64,000 bases of DNA from Selenomonas sp. AE3005 (GTDB lineage Bacteria; Bacillota; Negativicutes; Selenomonadales; Selenomonadaceae): positions 322,382 through 386,381 of the forward strand of contig NZ_JMME01000002.1 in assembly GCF_000686945.1 (NCBI RefSeq). Reading direction: 5' to 3'. Below, in pieces: positions 36,229-44,745 of the stretch (within the stretch, counting starts at the first letter, position 1; each line of letters starts with the position of its first letter). Under the pieces are notes generated by a model. The model was not told the DNA's origin. It made no database searches and was given only the letters and a program-made list of their open reading frames with translations. The position numbers and the translations under genes were made by a program.

Positions 36229-37842
36229 GTGATTAGAATAAAAAATATGCAGGTGCCCTTTGATGAACAACGGTCACTTGCACAGCTTGCAGCCAAACGC
36301 TTGCAATTACCACCTCAGGCCGTTACTGAGGTGGTAATTGTGCGTAAGGCTGTGGACGCCCGCCGGTATCATGGTGCGCCTGTGCAGTTTGTCTATATGC
36401 TGGACGTGAAGATAAATATGCCGGAAAAAGATGTATTAAAAAGACTGCGCAAGGATAAAAATCTCGAACAGGTAAAGCCGGCAAAACGCCCCGAGGTACA
36501 GACACGCCAGCGCCGGGCAGAAGATTTGCGCCCCGTGGTCGTGGGCTTTGGCCCAGCCGGGATGTTTGCTGCACTGACACTGGCCAAGGCCGGCTGGCAG
36601 CCGTTGGTACTCGAACGGGGCGGCGACGTGGACAGCCGGCAGGCAGCGATAGAACGTTTTTGGCAGACGGGCGTACTCGATGAACGCTCGAATGTACAGT
36701 TTGGTGAAGGTGGCGCCGGCACTTTTTCGGATGGTAAACTAACCACCAGAATCAGCGATGTGCATATTCAGGATGTGCTGTCGGCCTTTATTGCTGCCGG
36801 TGCTCCGGCGGAGATTCGTTACCTGCATAAGCCGCATATCGGAACAGACCTGCTACGCGGTGTAGTGAAAAACATCCGGCAGGAAATAATCCGCCTGGGC
36901 GGTGAGGTGCGTTTTAATGCTCAAGTGACGGATATGGAAATTGAGCAGGGACGCATACAGGCACTGCTGGTCAATGATGAAGAACGCATACCCTGTGCGG
37001 ATGTATTCTTAGGTATCGGTCATTCGGCCCGTGATACATACCGTATGCTGCTGGCCAAAGGCCTTAGAATGGAGGCCAAACCTTTTGCGATGGGAGTGCG
37101 GATAGAACATCCGCAGGAATTTATCGACAGGGCACAGTATGGCGAAGATGCCGGCAATCCGCTGCTGCCGGTAGCAGATTATGCCCTTACCTATAAAGAC
37201 CCGAAAACGGGACGGGGGGCGTATTCCTTCTGTATGTGTCCCGGTGGTCAGGTGGTGGCAGCCACTTCTTTACAAGGACATGTATGCACAAATGGTATGA
37301 GCAATTACCGGCGTGATTCGGGAACAGCTAACAGTGCGCTGCTGGTGCAGGTAGGACCAGAGGATTTTGGTCAGGAAGTACTGGCCGGCATGGCTCTGCA
37401 GGATAAGCTGGAACAGCTGGCCTTTACTTTGGGCGGCGCAAATTACTGCGCGCCGGCGCAGACAGTGGGCGACTTTTTAGGCGGTACCAGCGGTTCTACG
37501 CAGTTTTTGACGGCACCGACATATCAGCCCGGGGTTAAGGCTGCTGACCTGCATAAATGTCTGCCGGCTTTCATTACAAAGACACTGGAGGGGGCGCTGC
37601 CGTACTTTGATGGCAAGATAAAAGGCTTTGCCAATCCCGGCGTGGTAATGACTGGTGTTGAGGCCCGTTCCTCGGCTCCCTGCCGCATACGCCGTGAACG
37701 GGAGTCAATGCTGGCCGAAGGTTTGTCAGGCCTTTATCCGATGGGTGAGGGGGCTGGCTACGCCGGCGGCATAATGAGTGCGGCTGTCGATGGCATGAAG
37801 GCGGCGCTGGCATTTTTACAGGTAAACGCAGTAAAGCAGTAG
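36229..37842 (+). CDS. COG2509 FAD-dependent dehydrogenase (uncharacterised)
   Basis: A 537-residue flavoprotein. Residues about 1-80 form a small N-terminal domain typical of COG2509; the Rossmann FAD site follows (VVVGFGPAGMFAALTLAKAG, about 103-122; LERGGDVDSR). Later motifs are VQFGEGGAGTFSDGKLTTR and GEGAGYAGGIMSAAVDG. The family is widespread in Clostridia and Negativicutes near cdaAR and glmM; its substrate is not known to me. The GTG start at 36229 lies 20 bases after cdaR. Early in the gene (36304-36340) is a perfect 15-bp inverted repeat. Confidence 0.9.
   Translation: MIRIKNMQVPFDEQRSLAQLAAKRLQLPPQAVTEVVIVRKAVDARRYHGAPVQFVYMLDVKINMPEKDVLKRLRKDKNLEQVKPAKRPEVQTRQRRAEDLRPVVVGFGPAGMFAALTLAKAGWQPLVLERGGDVDSRQAAIERFWQTGVLDERSNVQFGEGGAGTFSDGKLTTRISDVHIQDVLSAFIAAGAPAEIRYLHKPHIGTDLLRGVVKNIRQEIIRLGGEVRFNAQVTDMEIEQGRIQALLVNDEERIPCADVFLGIGHSARDTYRMLLAKGLRMEAKPFAMGVRIEHPQEFIDRAQYGEDAGNPLLPVADYALTYKDPKTGRGAYSFCMCPGGQVVAATSLQGHVCTNGMSNYRRDSGTANSALLVQVGPEDFGQEVLAGMALQDKLEQLAFTLGGANYCAPAQTVGDFLGGTSGSTQFLTAPTYQPGVKAADLHKCLPAFITKTLEGALPYFDGKIKGFANPGVVMTGVEARSSAPCRIRRERESMLAEGLSGLYPMGEGAGYAGGIMSAAVDGMKAALAFLQVNAVKQ
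36304..36340. repeat. Perfect 15-bp inverted repeat inside a coding region
   Basis: CAATTACCACCTCAG (36304-36318) / CTGAGGTGGTAATTG (36326-36340), 7-base loop, 75 bases after the GTG of the COG2509 gene. No T tract follows, so it is not an ordinary terminator. Confidence 0.9.
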
Positions 37843-37900
37843 GAATTAAAGTTAAAATATGATAAAATAGTATGTGATAAATTGTGCGGGAGGGATTATT

Positions 37901-38152
37901 ATGGTCAGCGAAGAAACTATGATGTTTAAAATCGGTGCTGATGAAAATAAAGCGGAGTCTATTATCCGTCAGGCCAGCATGGCAATGGAGGAAAAAGGCT
38001 ACAATCCGGTAAATCAGCTGGTAGGTTACCTGCTGTCCGGTGACCCGGCTTATGTAACCAGTTACAAGGAGGCACGGAGCCTGATTCGTAAACTGGAAAG
38101 AGATGAATTGTTGGAGGAACTGGTGCGTTCCTATCTGGAGAGACTTAAATGA
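37901..38152 (+). CDS. ireB: IreB-family regulatory protein (DUF965)
   Basis: An 83-residue small protein of the IreB family ([36 protein letters not shown]). In enterococci IreB is phosphorylated by a PASTA kinase and controls cephalosporin tolerance via the wall-precursor pathway; the same role here is inference. ATG 37901 has GGGAGGG upstream; an ATG-like start at 37874 lacks one. It overlaps yqgF by 4 bases, and ireB-yqgF-DUF1292-mltG is a classic conserved cluster. Confidence 0.94.
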   Translation: MVSEETMMFKIGADENKAESIIRQASMAMEEKGYNPVNQLVGYLLSGDPAYVTSYKEARSLIRKLERDELLEELVRSYLERLK

Positions 38153-38565
38153 AACGTTATATGTCCCTGGATATCGGTGACAGAACCGTAGGCATTGCCG
38201 TTAGTGACCTGCTTGGGCTTACCGCCCAGGGGGTGGAAACAATTCGCCGTAAATCACTGGAAGAGGATTTACAGCGTCTTGATGAGCTCATTGCGGAGTA
38301 TGAGGTAGATGAACTGGTTTCCGGTTATCCTAAGAATATGAATGGTACGGAAGGAGAACGCTGCGAAATCGTTAAGGATTTCATGGCTGAAGTCAGCAAG
38401 CGCCACCCCGATTTACCGGTGCATTTTTGGGATGAGCGTCTGTCTACGGTGGCAGCTGCGCGCTCACTAATCGAGGCTGATGTGTCAAGGAAAAAGCGCC
38501 GCAAAGTCATTGATAAGATGGCTGCAGTATTTATCTTGCAGGGCTGGCTTGACAGCATCCGCTAA
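38149..38565 (+). CDS. yqgF: YqgF/RuvX, putative pre-16S rRNA nuclease or Holliday junction resolvase
   Basis: A 138-residue RNase H-fold protein ([15 protein letters not shown] with the first metal Asp; FWDERLST with the second acidic residue; [12 protein letters not shown] with the third). The family matures the 5' end of 16S rRNA and has been described as a Holliday-junction resolvase (RuvX). Start overlaps the ireB stop. Confidence 0.94.
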   Translation: MKRYMSLDIGDRTVGIAVSDLLGLTAQGVETIRRKSLEEDLQRLDELIAEYEVDELVSGYPKNMNGTEGERCEIVKDFMAEVSKRHPDLPVHFWDERLSTVAAARSLIEADVSRKKRRKVIDKMAAVFILQGWLDSIR

Positions 38566-38612
38566 AATAGGCTAAACTACATTTGACTTATTTTTACAAG
38601 AGGTGAACGAAT

Positions 38613-38939
38613 ATGGCAAATAAAGAAAATGGTGTTCAGGATGAAGGAGTAGTCGTTGTAATGACTGACGACCAGGGCAATGAATACTACTATGAAGAAG
38701 AAATGATTATTCCCGTGGGCGAAGAAAAATACGCACTGCTGGTAGGCATTCACAATGAGGAAGATGGTCATGACCATTGTGGCTGTGGCTGCGGTTGTGA
38801 AGATGATGAAGATGTAATCATTGCCAAAATCGTCATTGGCGAAGATGGCGAAGAAGAGTATGTTGAGCCTACAGACGAAGAATTCGAGGCGGTACAGAAG
38901 GCCTACGATGCTCTGGTTGAGGAGTCGGAACAAGAGTAA
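38613..38939 (+). CDS. DUF1292 protein with a Cys/His-rich insert
   Basis: A 108-residue acidic protein of the YrzB/DUF1292 family, usually placed between yqgF and mltG, as here. The N-terminal VVVMTDDQGNEYYYEEE and C-terminal acidic stretch are typical. Between them is an unusual run, DGHDHCGCGCGCEDDED (about residues 50-66), whose alternating Cys and His could bind metal. The function of the family is unknown to me. GAGGTG precedes the ATG by 9 bases. Confidence 0.88.
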   Translation: MANKENGVQDEGVVVVMTDDQGNEYYYEEEMIIPVGEEKYALLVGIHNEEDGHDHCGCGCGCEDDEDVIIAKIVIGEDGEEEYVEPTDEEFEAVQKAYDALVEESEQE

Positions 38940-39017
38940 TAGGTACATGATGATTGCCATTTCCTTTGTGAAATGGCAGTTTCTTTTATGTACGGAAATA
39001 TGACAGGAGATGTTGGT

Positions 39018-40145
39018 GTGGGGGATAAGTTCGGGAAACTGAAGGAGTACAAGGAGCAATTATCTCGCTGGCTTAGTGGCGATGAGATGGAACTGTCTGT
39101 TATCAGCGATTGGCAGGAAAAAGGGAAGGAATTCCTGTCATCATTCTCATGGAAACAGTGGGCAGCTGCCGGCACAGGTCTGTTCGTTGTTTTTGCTCTG
39201 CTATTGGTAGTTATGTTCTCTTCAGGAACACCGCAGAAAAAAACAGCCCCTGACCAGGTCATTTTTCTGACGGTTAAGAGTGGTATGACGGCTGATGATA
39301 TCAGTCAAAAACTTCTGCAGAATGGTATCATCGACAGCAAGTGGGCCTTTTGGTGGCAGGTAAAGAAAAGCGGTGCGGCTGATAAGTTCCAGTCGGGTAA
39401 TTACGCGTTCAATCCCCATACGGCACCGGAAGAAGTTATCCGCAAGCTGGTGAATGGCGAAACGAGCAAGGTTACATTTACCATTCCTGAGGGCTTTGGC
39501 GTCAAGGAAATAGCCAAACGGCTGTCTGATGAAGGTCTGGTGGATGAAAAGGAGTTTCTGGCTAAGGCCAAAACGTTTGCCCCCTATTCCTACATTGAAC
39601 GCAATAAGGATATACGCTATGCGTGTGAGGGCTTTTTGTTTCCTGATACGTATGAGCTGCATGAAGAACCCAGCGTGGACGGTATCTTAAATATGATGGC
39701 AGAGGATTTGGACACGCGCTTGACACCGAAAATGCGGCGCCGCGCCGCCGAGCTCAATCTGTCCATTCATGAGCTTATTACGCTGGCCTCACTGGTGGAA
39801 AAAGAGGCCATGTTCGATGAGGACAGGCCGATTATCGCGCAGGTGTTCTTCAAGCGTCTGAAAATCGGTATGCCCCTGCAGACGGATACGACTATTCAGT
39901 ATCTGTTGGATGCCCCCAAAGAGGATGTAAGCATTAAGGATACAAAGATTGAATCGCCGTACAATACTTATCAGATAAAAGGACTGCCGCCGGGGCCGGT
40001 GGCCAGTCCGGGAATGGCGGCTATCGAGGCCGTACTGTATCCGGCAGATACAGATTATTTGTATTTTGTAGCTGACCGTCAGGGACATAACCATTACTCC
40101 AAGAGTTATGCAGCCCATCAGGAAATTGTAGAGCGTGTGCGCTAG
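39018..40145 (+). CDS. mltG: Endolytic transglycosylase MltG
   Basis: A 375-residue membrane protein that cuts nascent glycan strands and so limits their length. The N-terminal cytosolic stretch (about 50 residues) leads to one transmembrane helix (WAAAGTGLFVVFALLLVVMF) and a LysM-like domain, then the YceG domain with catalytic Glu in ASLVEKEAMFD and the PYNTYQIKGLPPGPVASPG signature. I start at GTG 39018, 8 bases after AGGAG; ATG 38973 and 38988 upstream have no good ribosome site. Confidence 0.94.
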   Translation: MGDKFGKLKEYKEQLSRWLSGDEMELSVISDWQEKGKEFLSSFSWKQWAAAGTGLFVVFALLLVVMFSSGTPQKKTAPDQVIFLTVKSGMTADDISQKLLQNGIIDSKWAFWWQVKKSGAADKFQSGNYAFNPHTAPEEVIRKLVNGETSKVTFTIPEGFGVKEIAKRLSDEGLVDEKEFLAKAKTFAPYSYIERNKDIRYACEGFLFPDTYELHEEPSVDGILNMMAEDLDTRLTPKMRRRAAELNLSIHELITLASLVEKEAMFDEDRPIIAQVFFKRLKIGMPLQTDTTIQYLLDAPKEDVSIKDTKIESPYNTYQIKGLPPGPVASPGMAAIEAVLYPADTDYLYFVADRQGHNHYSKSYAAHQEIVERVR

Positions 40146-40160
40146 GAAGTAGGTAATTTT

Positions 40161-40775
40161 TTGGAAGAGTTACTGGGAGAAATGGAGAGCTATGCGGCTC
40201 TCAACCATGTTCCCATCATAAATGAACGCGGCCGGGCGGCTTTTTTGCAGGTGGTCAAAGAAGTTCGTCCCCATCGCGTGCTGGAAATCGGTACGGCCAT
40301 TGGCTATTCCAGCCTATTGTTTGCCCTGCATGGGGCTGAGGACATAGAGATAACCACCCTGGAACTGAGTGAAGAACGCATAAATTTAGCCCAGAGCTAT
40401 ATAAACCGGTCAGCTTATGCTGACCGGATTCGTATTATGGCCGGTGATGCAGCGGAAAATCTGCTGCGCCTGCAGCTGACAGGTCAAAAATTTGACTTTG
40501 TCTTTATTGATGCTGCCAAAGGGCAGTATGTGGATTATTTCCACAAGATACAGCCTATGCTGACGGATAAGGCTGTGATTTTGGCTGATAATGTGCTGTT
40601 CCGTGGTTATGTCCGGGGAGATGTGCCCACGCCGCGGCGCTTTAAAACCATTGTCAAGCGTCTGCGGGAATATATTGAACTGGTATCCCAGCCGCCCTAC
40701 ACGACGGAGATTTTGGCCCAGGGTGATGGTCTGGCTGTTACAAGGAGAGTTTTAGATTATGATAAAAAAGCCTGA
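40161..40775 (+). CDS. trmR: tRNA 5-hydroxyuridine methyltransferase TrmR (YrrM)
   Basis: A 204-residue O-methyltransferase of the COG4122 group: VLEIGTAIGYSSLLFA is the SAM loop and FVFIDAAKGQYVDYF the metal/substrate region. In Bacillus, TrmR methylates ho5U34 to mo5U34 in wobble positions, and the gene sits next to trhP, as here, supporting the same role. TTG 40161 start; the 3' end overlaps trhP by 17 bases. A perfect 9-bp hairpin CCGGTCAGC/GCTGACCGG lies at 40406-40427, and a TGACAGGTCA palindrome at 40477-40486. Confidence 0.9.
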   Translation: MEELLGEMESYAALNHVPIINERGRAAFLQVVKEVRPHRVLEIGTAIGYSSLLFALHGAEDIEITTLELSEERINLAQSYINRSAYADRIRIMAGDAAENLLRLQLTGQKFDFVFIDAAKGQYVDYFHKIQPMLTDKAVILADNVLFRGYVRGDVPTPRRFKTIVKRLREYIELVSQPPYTTEILAQGDGLAVTRRVLDYDKKA

Positions 40776-41988
40776 GCTGCTGGCACCAGCCGGCAATCTG
40801 GAAAAAATGAAAATGGCGGTACTCTATGGCGCCGATGCGGTATACCTCGGGGGCAAGGCCTTTGGCCTGCGCGCTTTTGGCGGCAATTTCAACTATGAGG
40901 AATTAAAGGAGGCTGTGGACTTTGCTCATGCACGCGGCAGGAAAGTTTACGTGACAGTCAATATTTTTCCGCACAACAGTGATATCGAGAAACTGCCGGA
41001 TTATCTGCGCTATTTGCAGGAAATAAACGTGGACGCCCTGCTGGTAGCTGACCTGGGGGTGTTTATGCTCTGCCGTAAGCTGATTCCTGACATGGAACTG
41101 CATATCAGTACGCAGGCCAACAATACTAACTGGGCTACGGTCAATGCCTGGAAGGAACTGGGGGCTAAGCGCGTGGTACTGGCCCGGGAAATGAGCTTGA
41201 ATGAGATTCGTGAAATCCGCGCCAAGTGTGATGTCGATTTGGAAATGTTCATGCATGGGGCGATGTGTATTTCCTACTCGGGACGCTGCCTGCTGTCCAA
41301 TTATTTTACGGGACGTGATTCCAACCGGGGCAGCTGTGCCCAGTCCTGCCGTTGGAAATATGCGCTGGTGGAAGAAACGCGGCCGGGGAAATATTTCCCC
41401 ATCGAAGAGGACGACCGCGGCACCTATATCATGAACTCCAAGGATATGTGCCTGATGCCGCATATTAAAGACGTTATCGAAAGCGGTGTGGACAGTCTCA
41501 AAATTGAGGGCCGCATGAAAAGTGTCCATTATGCCGCCAGCGTTACCAAGGCTTATCGTTTGGCTATTGACAATTACTTTGCTGACCCGGAAAATTTCAC
41601 TGTCAAGCAGGAATGGATGGACGAGTTGGAGAAAGTTTCCCATCGGGCGTATACGACAGGCTTTTACTATCATCAGCCGGACGCGGATGACCAGATTTAC
41701 GGCAAGACGTCCTACGACCAGACTTCGGATTTTGTCGGGCTGGTGCGTTCCTATGATGCGGCTACGGGTTACGCTGTCGTGGAACAGCGCAACAATATGA
41801 AAGTGGGGCAGGAGATTGAAGTATTCCAGCCCACAGGGCCGCTGTACCGGCAGAAGATTACTTCGATGATTGACAACGAAACCAATGAGGAAATTTCTGT
41901 AGCACCGCATCCCCAGCAGATTATCCGCATGAAAATGGAGCAGCCGGTGGAGGAATATACAATCTTGCGGCGGGATATTGTAAAATAG
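40759..41988 (+). CDS. trhP: Peptidase U32-family protein, TrhP (tRNA wobble uridine hydroxylation)
   Basis: A 409-residue U32 protein (PELLAPAGNLEKMKMAVLYGADAVYLGG). It has the four conserved Cys expected for an iron-sulfur cluster: MHGAMCISYSGRC, NRGSCAQSCRWKY. U32 TrhP proteins hydroxylate U34 to ho5U using prephenate, supplying the substrate of TrmR upstream. Annotations often say collagenase, which is misleading. The frame overlaps trmR, so the pair is coupled. Confidence 0.92.
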   Translation: MIKKPELLAPAGNLEKMKMAVLYGADAVYLGGKAFGLRAFGGNFNYEELKEAVDFAHARGRKVYVTVNIFPHNSDIEKLPDYLRYLQEINVDALLVADLGVFMLCRKLIPDMELHISTQANNTNWATVNAWKELGAKRVVLAREMSLNEIREIRAKCDVDLEMFMHGAMCISYSGRCLLSNYFTGRDSNRGSCAQSCRWKYALVEETRPGKYFPIEEDDRGTYIMNSKDMCLMPHIKDVIESGVDSLKIEGRMKSVHYAASVTKAYRLAIDNYFADPENFTVKQEWMDELEKVSHRAYTTGFYYHQPDADDQIYGKTSYDQTSDFVGLVRSYDAATGYAVVEQRNNMKVGQEIEVFQPTGPLYRQKITSMIDNETNEEISVAPHPQQIIRMKMEQPVEEYTILRRDIVK

Positions 41989-42004
41989 TACCTTTAAAGG
42001 CGCG

Positions 42005-42197
42005 CATCGGGGGCAGTTGCCATCGTCCGCTGTGGCAGGGAGCTAAACTTGTTTTTTGCCCTTAATTAGGTATCGTGAAAAGCATAAACTCGCTGCGCTC
42101 AAACAGTATGCTTTTCACGATAAAACAGTGGTGTGGCAAAAAAACAAGTTCTTAACGCTCACCGCCAACGCTGCCGCTGACAACTGGCCCCGCCACG
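42005..42197. repeat. Large nested inverted-repeat element
   Basis: Between trhP and acyP, three nested arms pair: inner perfect 16 bp, TATCGTGAAAAGCATA (42071-42086) / TATGCTTTTCACGATA (42107-42122), with loop containing CTCGCTGCGCTC; middle AACTTGTTTTTTGCC (42046-42060) / GGCAAAAAAACAAGTT (42135-42150), one extra A; outer GGGGGCAGTTG (42009-42019) / CAACTGGCCCC (42181-42191), one mismatch. An open frame at 42056-42244 is a by-product. It looks like a miniature mobile or palindromic intergenic element, or a large RNA hairpin. Confidence 0.8.
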
Positions 42198-42230
42198 CTT
42201 ACTGCCACCATACTGTAACAATAAAAGAAA

Positions 42231-42253
42231 AGCCTTCCCCTTGAGGGGAGGGG
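42231..42253 (+). terminator. Hairpin before the acyP promoter
   Basis: CCTTCCCC (42233-42240) / GGGGAGGG (42245-42252) with loop TTGA; there is no T tract, so termination is uncertain. Confidence 0.35.
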
Positions 42254-42259
42254 GGGCGG

Positions 42260-42288
42260 TTTACAATTGATGCTAAAAATAGTACAAT
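42260..42288 (+). promoter_or_regulatory. Sigma-A promoter of acyP-aroQ
   Basis: TTTACA (42260-42265), 17-base spacer, TACAAT (42283-42288). Confidence 0.7.
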
Positions 42289-42333
42289 GTAGCGTGAGTT
42301 TTGTAATGTTACAATTTAAAGGAGGTAATTATC

Positions 42334-42615
42334 ATGGCAGAGTTAGTTCGTTATTTTGGCACGGCAACAGGCAGAGTGCAGGGCGTGGGTTTTCGGATGT
42401 TTGTACAGCAGCACGCGCTGGAACTGGGGATTACCGGTTGGGTGAAAAATATGCCGGACGGAACGGTGACGATGGAACTGCAAGGGCCGCAGGCGGCTAT
42501 TGACCGTCTAGAGGCTGTTATCCGCGAGGGTAATTACTTTATCAGAGTGCAGAGTTTTGGTTTGGAAGTTCGTGAGGTTATTGACGCTGAACAGCGTTTT
42601 GAAATCCGTTATTAA
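42334..42615 (+). CDS. acyP: Acylphosphatase
   Basis: A 93-residue enzyme that hydrolyses acyl phosphates. The signature GRVQGVGFRMF carries the catalytic Arg, and GWVKNMPDGTVTMELQG carries the catalytic Asn. ATG 42334 has AAAGGAGG upstream at good spacing. aroQ follows after 12 bases. Confidence 0.95.
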   Translation: MAELVRYFGTATGRVQGVGFRMFVQQHALELGITGWVKNMPDGTVTMELQGPQAAIDRLEAVIREGNYFIRVQSFGLEVREVIDAEQRFEIRY

Positions 42616-42627
42616 GGGGGCTGGCAG

Positions 42628-43065
42628 ATGCATAAAGTACTGGTATTAAATGGGCCTAATCTAAATCTTCTGGGGACGAGGGAACCGGAGATTTACGGCA
42701 GCACTACTCTGCAGGATATTGAGGAAATGCTTGTCAGACGTGGGGCTGAGGCCGGGATTGAGGTGGACTGTTTTCAGTCCAATCATGAGGGCGCTTTGGT
42801 GGATAAGATTCAGGCGGCTCGTGGTGTGTATGATTACATCATCTTTAATGCAGCGGCTTTTACCCATTACAGCATTGCCCTGCGTGATGCAATTGCGGCA
42901 GTGGAAGTGCCGCTTATCGAGGTGCATATCTCCAATATCCACAAGCGGGAGGAGTTCCGGCATAATTCGGTGCTGGCACCTGTCGCTATGGGGCAGATAT
43001 GCGGCTTAGGGGTTGAGAGCTACTTGGCAGCTCTCGAGGCCATTATTTATAAGTTAAGAGCGTAA
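42628..43065 (+). CDS. aroQ: 3-dehydroquinate dehydratase, type II
   Basis: A 145-residue dodecameric enzyme of the shikimate pathway. Motifs: [18 protein letters not shown] (with the catalytic Tyr), [16 protein letters not shown] and [17 protein letters not shown] (with the catalytic His). It precedes a peptidase gene; in many Firmicutes aroQ-pepQ-efp form an operon, though efp is not here. Confidence 0.96.
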   Translation: MHKVLVLNGPNLNLLGTREPEIYGSTTLQDIEEMLVRRGAEAGIEVDCFQSNHEGALVDKIQAARGVYDYIIFNAAAFTHYSIALRDAIAAVEVPLIEVHISNIHKREEFRHNSVLAPVAMGQICGLGVESYLAALEAIIYKLRA

Positions 43066-43125
43066 GTGCCCTTCCTTGGGCGCTGGATAATACAAGTATC
43101 TTTTTTACAGGAGTTGACCCAACTA

Positions 43126-44205
43126 ATGAAGGAAAGTCGTTTGCAGGCGTTGCGTGCGGTATTAGCTGAAAAGGATTTAGATGCAGTAATTATCACGAAG
43201 TATGTTAATCTGCATTATTTCAGTGGTTTCCGTGGTGATGATACTACTTTGGTTATCGGCCAGAAAGAGGCCATGCTGATTACGGACAGCCGTTATACGG
43301 AGCAGGCAGCAAAGCAGGCACCGCTCTTTGAGATTGTTGAGCAGAAGTATGGCCTGCTGGCTAAGACGGCCGAGTGTGTGCAGAAGATTGGTGCGAAAAA
43401 AGTTGGCTTTGAGGGCAATGATATCATTTATGATTATTATGCCAAATTAGGCGAACTGCTTGCCGGCTGTGAATTCAAGACACCGTTGAAACTTGATACC
43501 TTGCGGCAGATTAAGGACGCTGAGGAAATCGCGCATATTCGCAAGGCCTGTGAGATCGTTGATATTGCCTTTGCTGATATGCTTACCTATATTCGTCCGG
43601 GCATGACAGAAGTACAGGCGGCAGCGCATTTGGAGAACTGCATGCGGGAAAATGGTTCGGAAGGTACTTCGTTTAAGACGATTATGGCGTCGGGCGTGCG
43701 CGGCAGTCTGCCGCATGGTGTTGCTACGGATAAGGTTATAAATGAAGGTGAATTTGTGACCTTGGACTTTGGCGCTTTTTATGAGGGCTATGCGTCTGAT
43801 ATCACCCGTACCATCTGTATGGGCAAGGCCGATGAGAAACAGCGCCGTATTTATAAGGCTGTGCTGGAATCACAGCTTTTGGGGCTGAATAAAATAAAGC
43901 CTGGTGTATCCGGACGGGCAGTGCATGAGGCTGTCAGCGATAATCTGAAAAAATATGACCTGGCACAGTATTTCGGTCATGGTCTGGGTCATAGCCTGGG
44001 GCTGGAAATTCACGAGGAACCGCGTTTGTCACCCAAGAGCAACTGTGAGGCGCTTCAGCCGGGCATGCTCGTGACGGATGAACCTGGGGTATATATTCCG
44101 GGCTGGGGCGGCCTGCGCATAGAAGATACCGTGCTGGTGACGGAAACTGGCTGTGAGCCGCTGACGAAGGCACCGAAGGAGCTCATTGAGCTGGGCGTAA
44201 GATAA
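43126..44205 (+). CDS. Xaa-Pro peptidase (M24 family)
   Basis: A 359-residue M24 peptidase cleaving next to proline. The N-terminal creatinase-like domain ([21 protein letters not shown]) precedes the pita-bread catalytic domain with the metal ligands in [17 protein letters not shown] (Asp, Asp), [16 protein letters not shown] (His) and [17 protein letters not shown] (Glu). I start at ATG 43126 with ACAGGAG 12 bases upstream. The open frame extends back to 43066 but that part overlaps only intergenic sequence after aroQ. It sits where pepP/pepQ precedes efp in other genomes. Confidence 0.93.
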   Translation: MKESRLQALRAVLAEKDLDAVIITKYVNLHYFSGFRGDDTTLVIGQKEAMLITDSRYTEQAAKQAPLFEIVEQKYGLLAKTAECVQKIGAKKVGFEGNDIIYDYYAKLGELLAGCEFKTPLKLDTLRQIKDAEEIAHIRKACEIVDIAFADMLTYIRPGMTEVQAAAHLENCMRENGSEGTSFKTIMASGVRGSLPHGVATDKVINEGEFVTLDFGAFYEGYASDITRTICMGKADEKQRRIYKAVLESQLLGLNKIKPGVSGRAVHEAVSDNLKKYDLAQYFGHGLGHSLGLEIHEEPRLSPKSNCEALQPGMLVTDEPGVYIPGWGGLRIEDTVLVTETGCEPLTKAPKELIELGVR

Positions 44206-44223
44206 TATTGTGAGCGAGGTTAT

Positions 44224-44733
44224 ATGGACGGAGCAATTCTCCTGTGGATACAGGATAATATACGTCAGGAGACGGTTACGCCCTGGGTATTGCTTTATAC
44301 CAGCTTAGGCAGTTTTGGTGCCGTATGGGCTGTGGGCGCTGCAGTTCTGGCCGTTGTACCGCGGACCAGACAAATGGGCTGGCTGGCGTTGCTTTCGCTG
44401 TTGTTTTCTGGCTTGGTGGGAGAGGTCATTAAGTTTATTGTCAGACGGCCGCGCCCTTTCCTGCAAATTGAGGACCTGACAGCCTTAGGCAGTCTGCCAC
44501 ATTCCTTTTCCTTTCCTTCGGGACATACGGTATGTGCCTTTGCTGTGGCATTTATAATCTGGCGTATGTGCCGTGGCTGGCAGCGTTGGCTTGTTATGAT
44601 TTTAGCAGCCTTGATGGCGTTTTCCCGGCTGTATTTGGGCGTGCATTATCCCAGCGATGTTTTGGCTGGCGTGGTGGTGGCCTTTGTGGGGAGTTGTTTT
44701 GTCTGGCGTTATCGTTCGAAGATAGGCTTGTGA
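44224..44733 (+). CDS. PAP2-family membrane phosphatase
   Basis: A 169-residue integral membrane protein with about five hydrophobic segments and the full PAP2 motif set: KFIVRRPRP, PSGH and SRLYLGVHYPSD. Likely substrates are undecaprenyl diphosphate or phosphatidic-acid-type lipids; the sequence alone does not separate these. It follows the peptidase gene by 19 bases, and the next gene starts 12 bases later, so a shared transcript is likely. Confidence 0.92.
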   Translation: MDGAILLWIQDNIRQETVTPWVLLYTSLGSFGAVWAVGAAVLAVVPRTRQMGWLALLSLLFSGLVGEVIKFIVRRPRPFLQIEDLTALGSLPHSFSFPSGHTVCAFAVAFIIWRMCRGWQRWLVMILAALMAFSRLYLGVHYPSDVLAGVVVAFVGSCFVWRYRSKIGL

Positions 44734-44745
44734 GGAGGTATGTTC

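Noticed and set aside
40406..40427. 9-bp hairpin CCGGTCAGC/GCTGACCGG in trmR as a regulatory element
   Set aside because: Inside a well-conserved coding region with no T tract; shorter than the COG2509 hairpin and may be chance.
42056..42244. 62-residue plus-strand frame
   Set aside because: It is formed by the nested inverted repeat; no ribosome site and no protein-like pattern.
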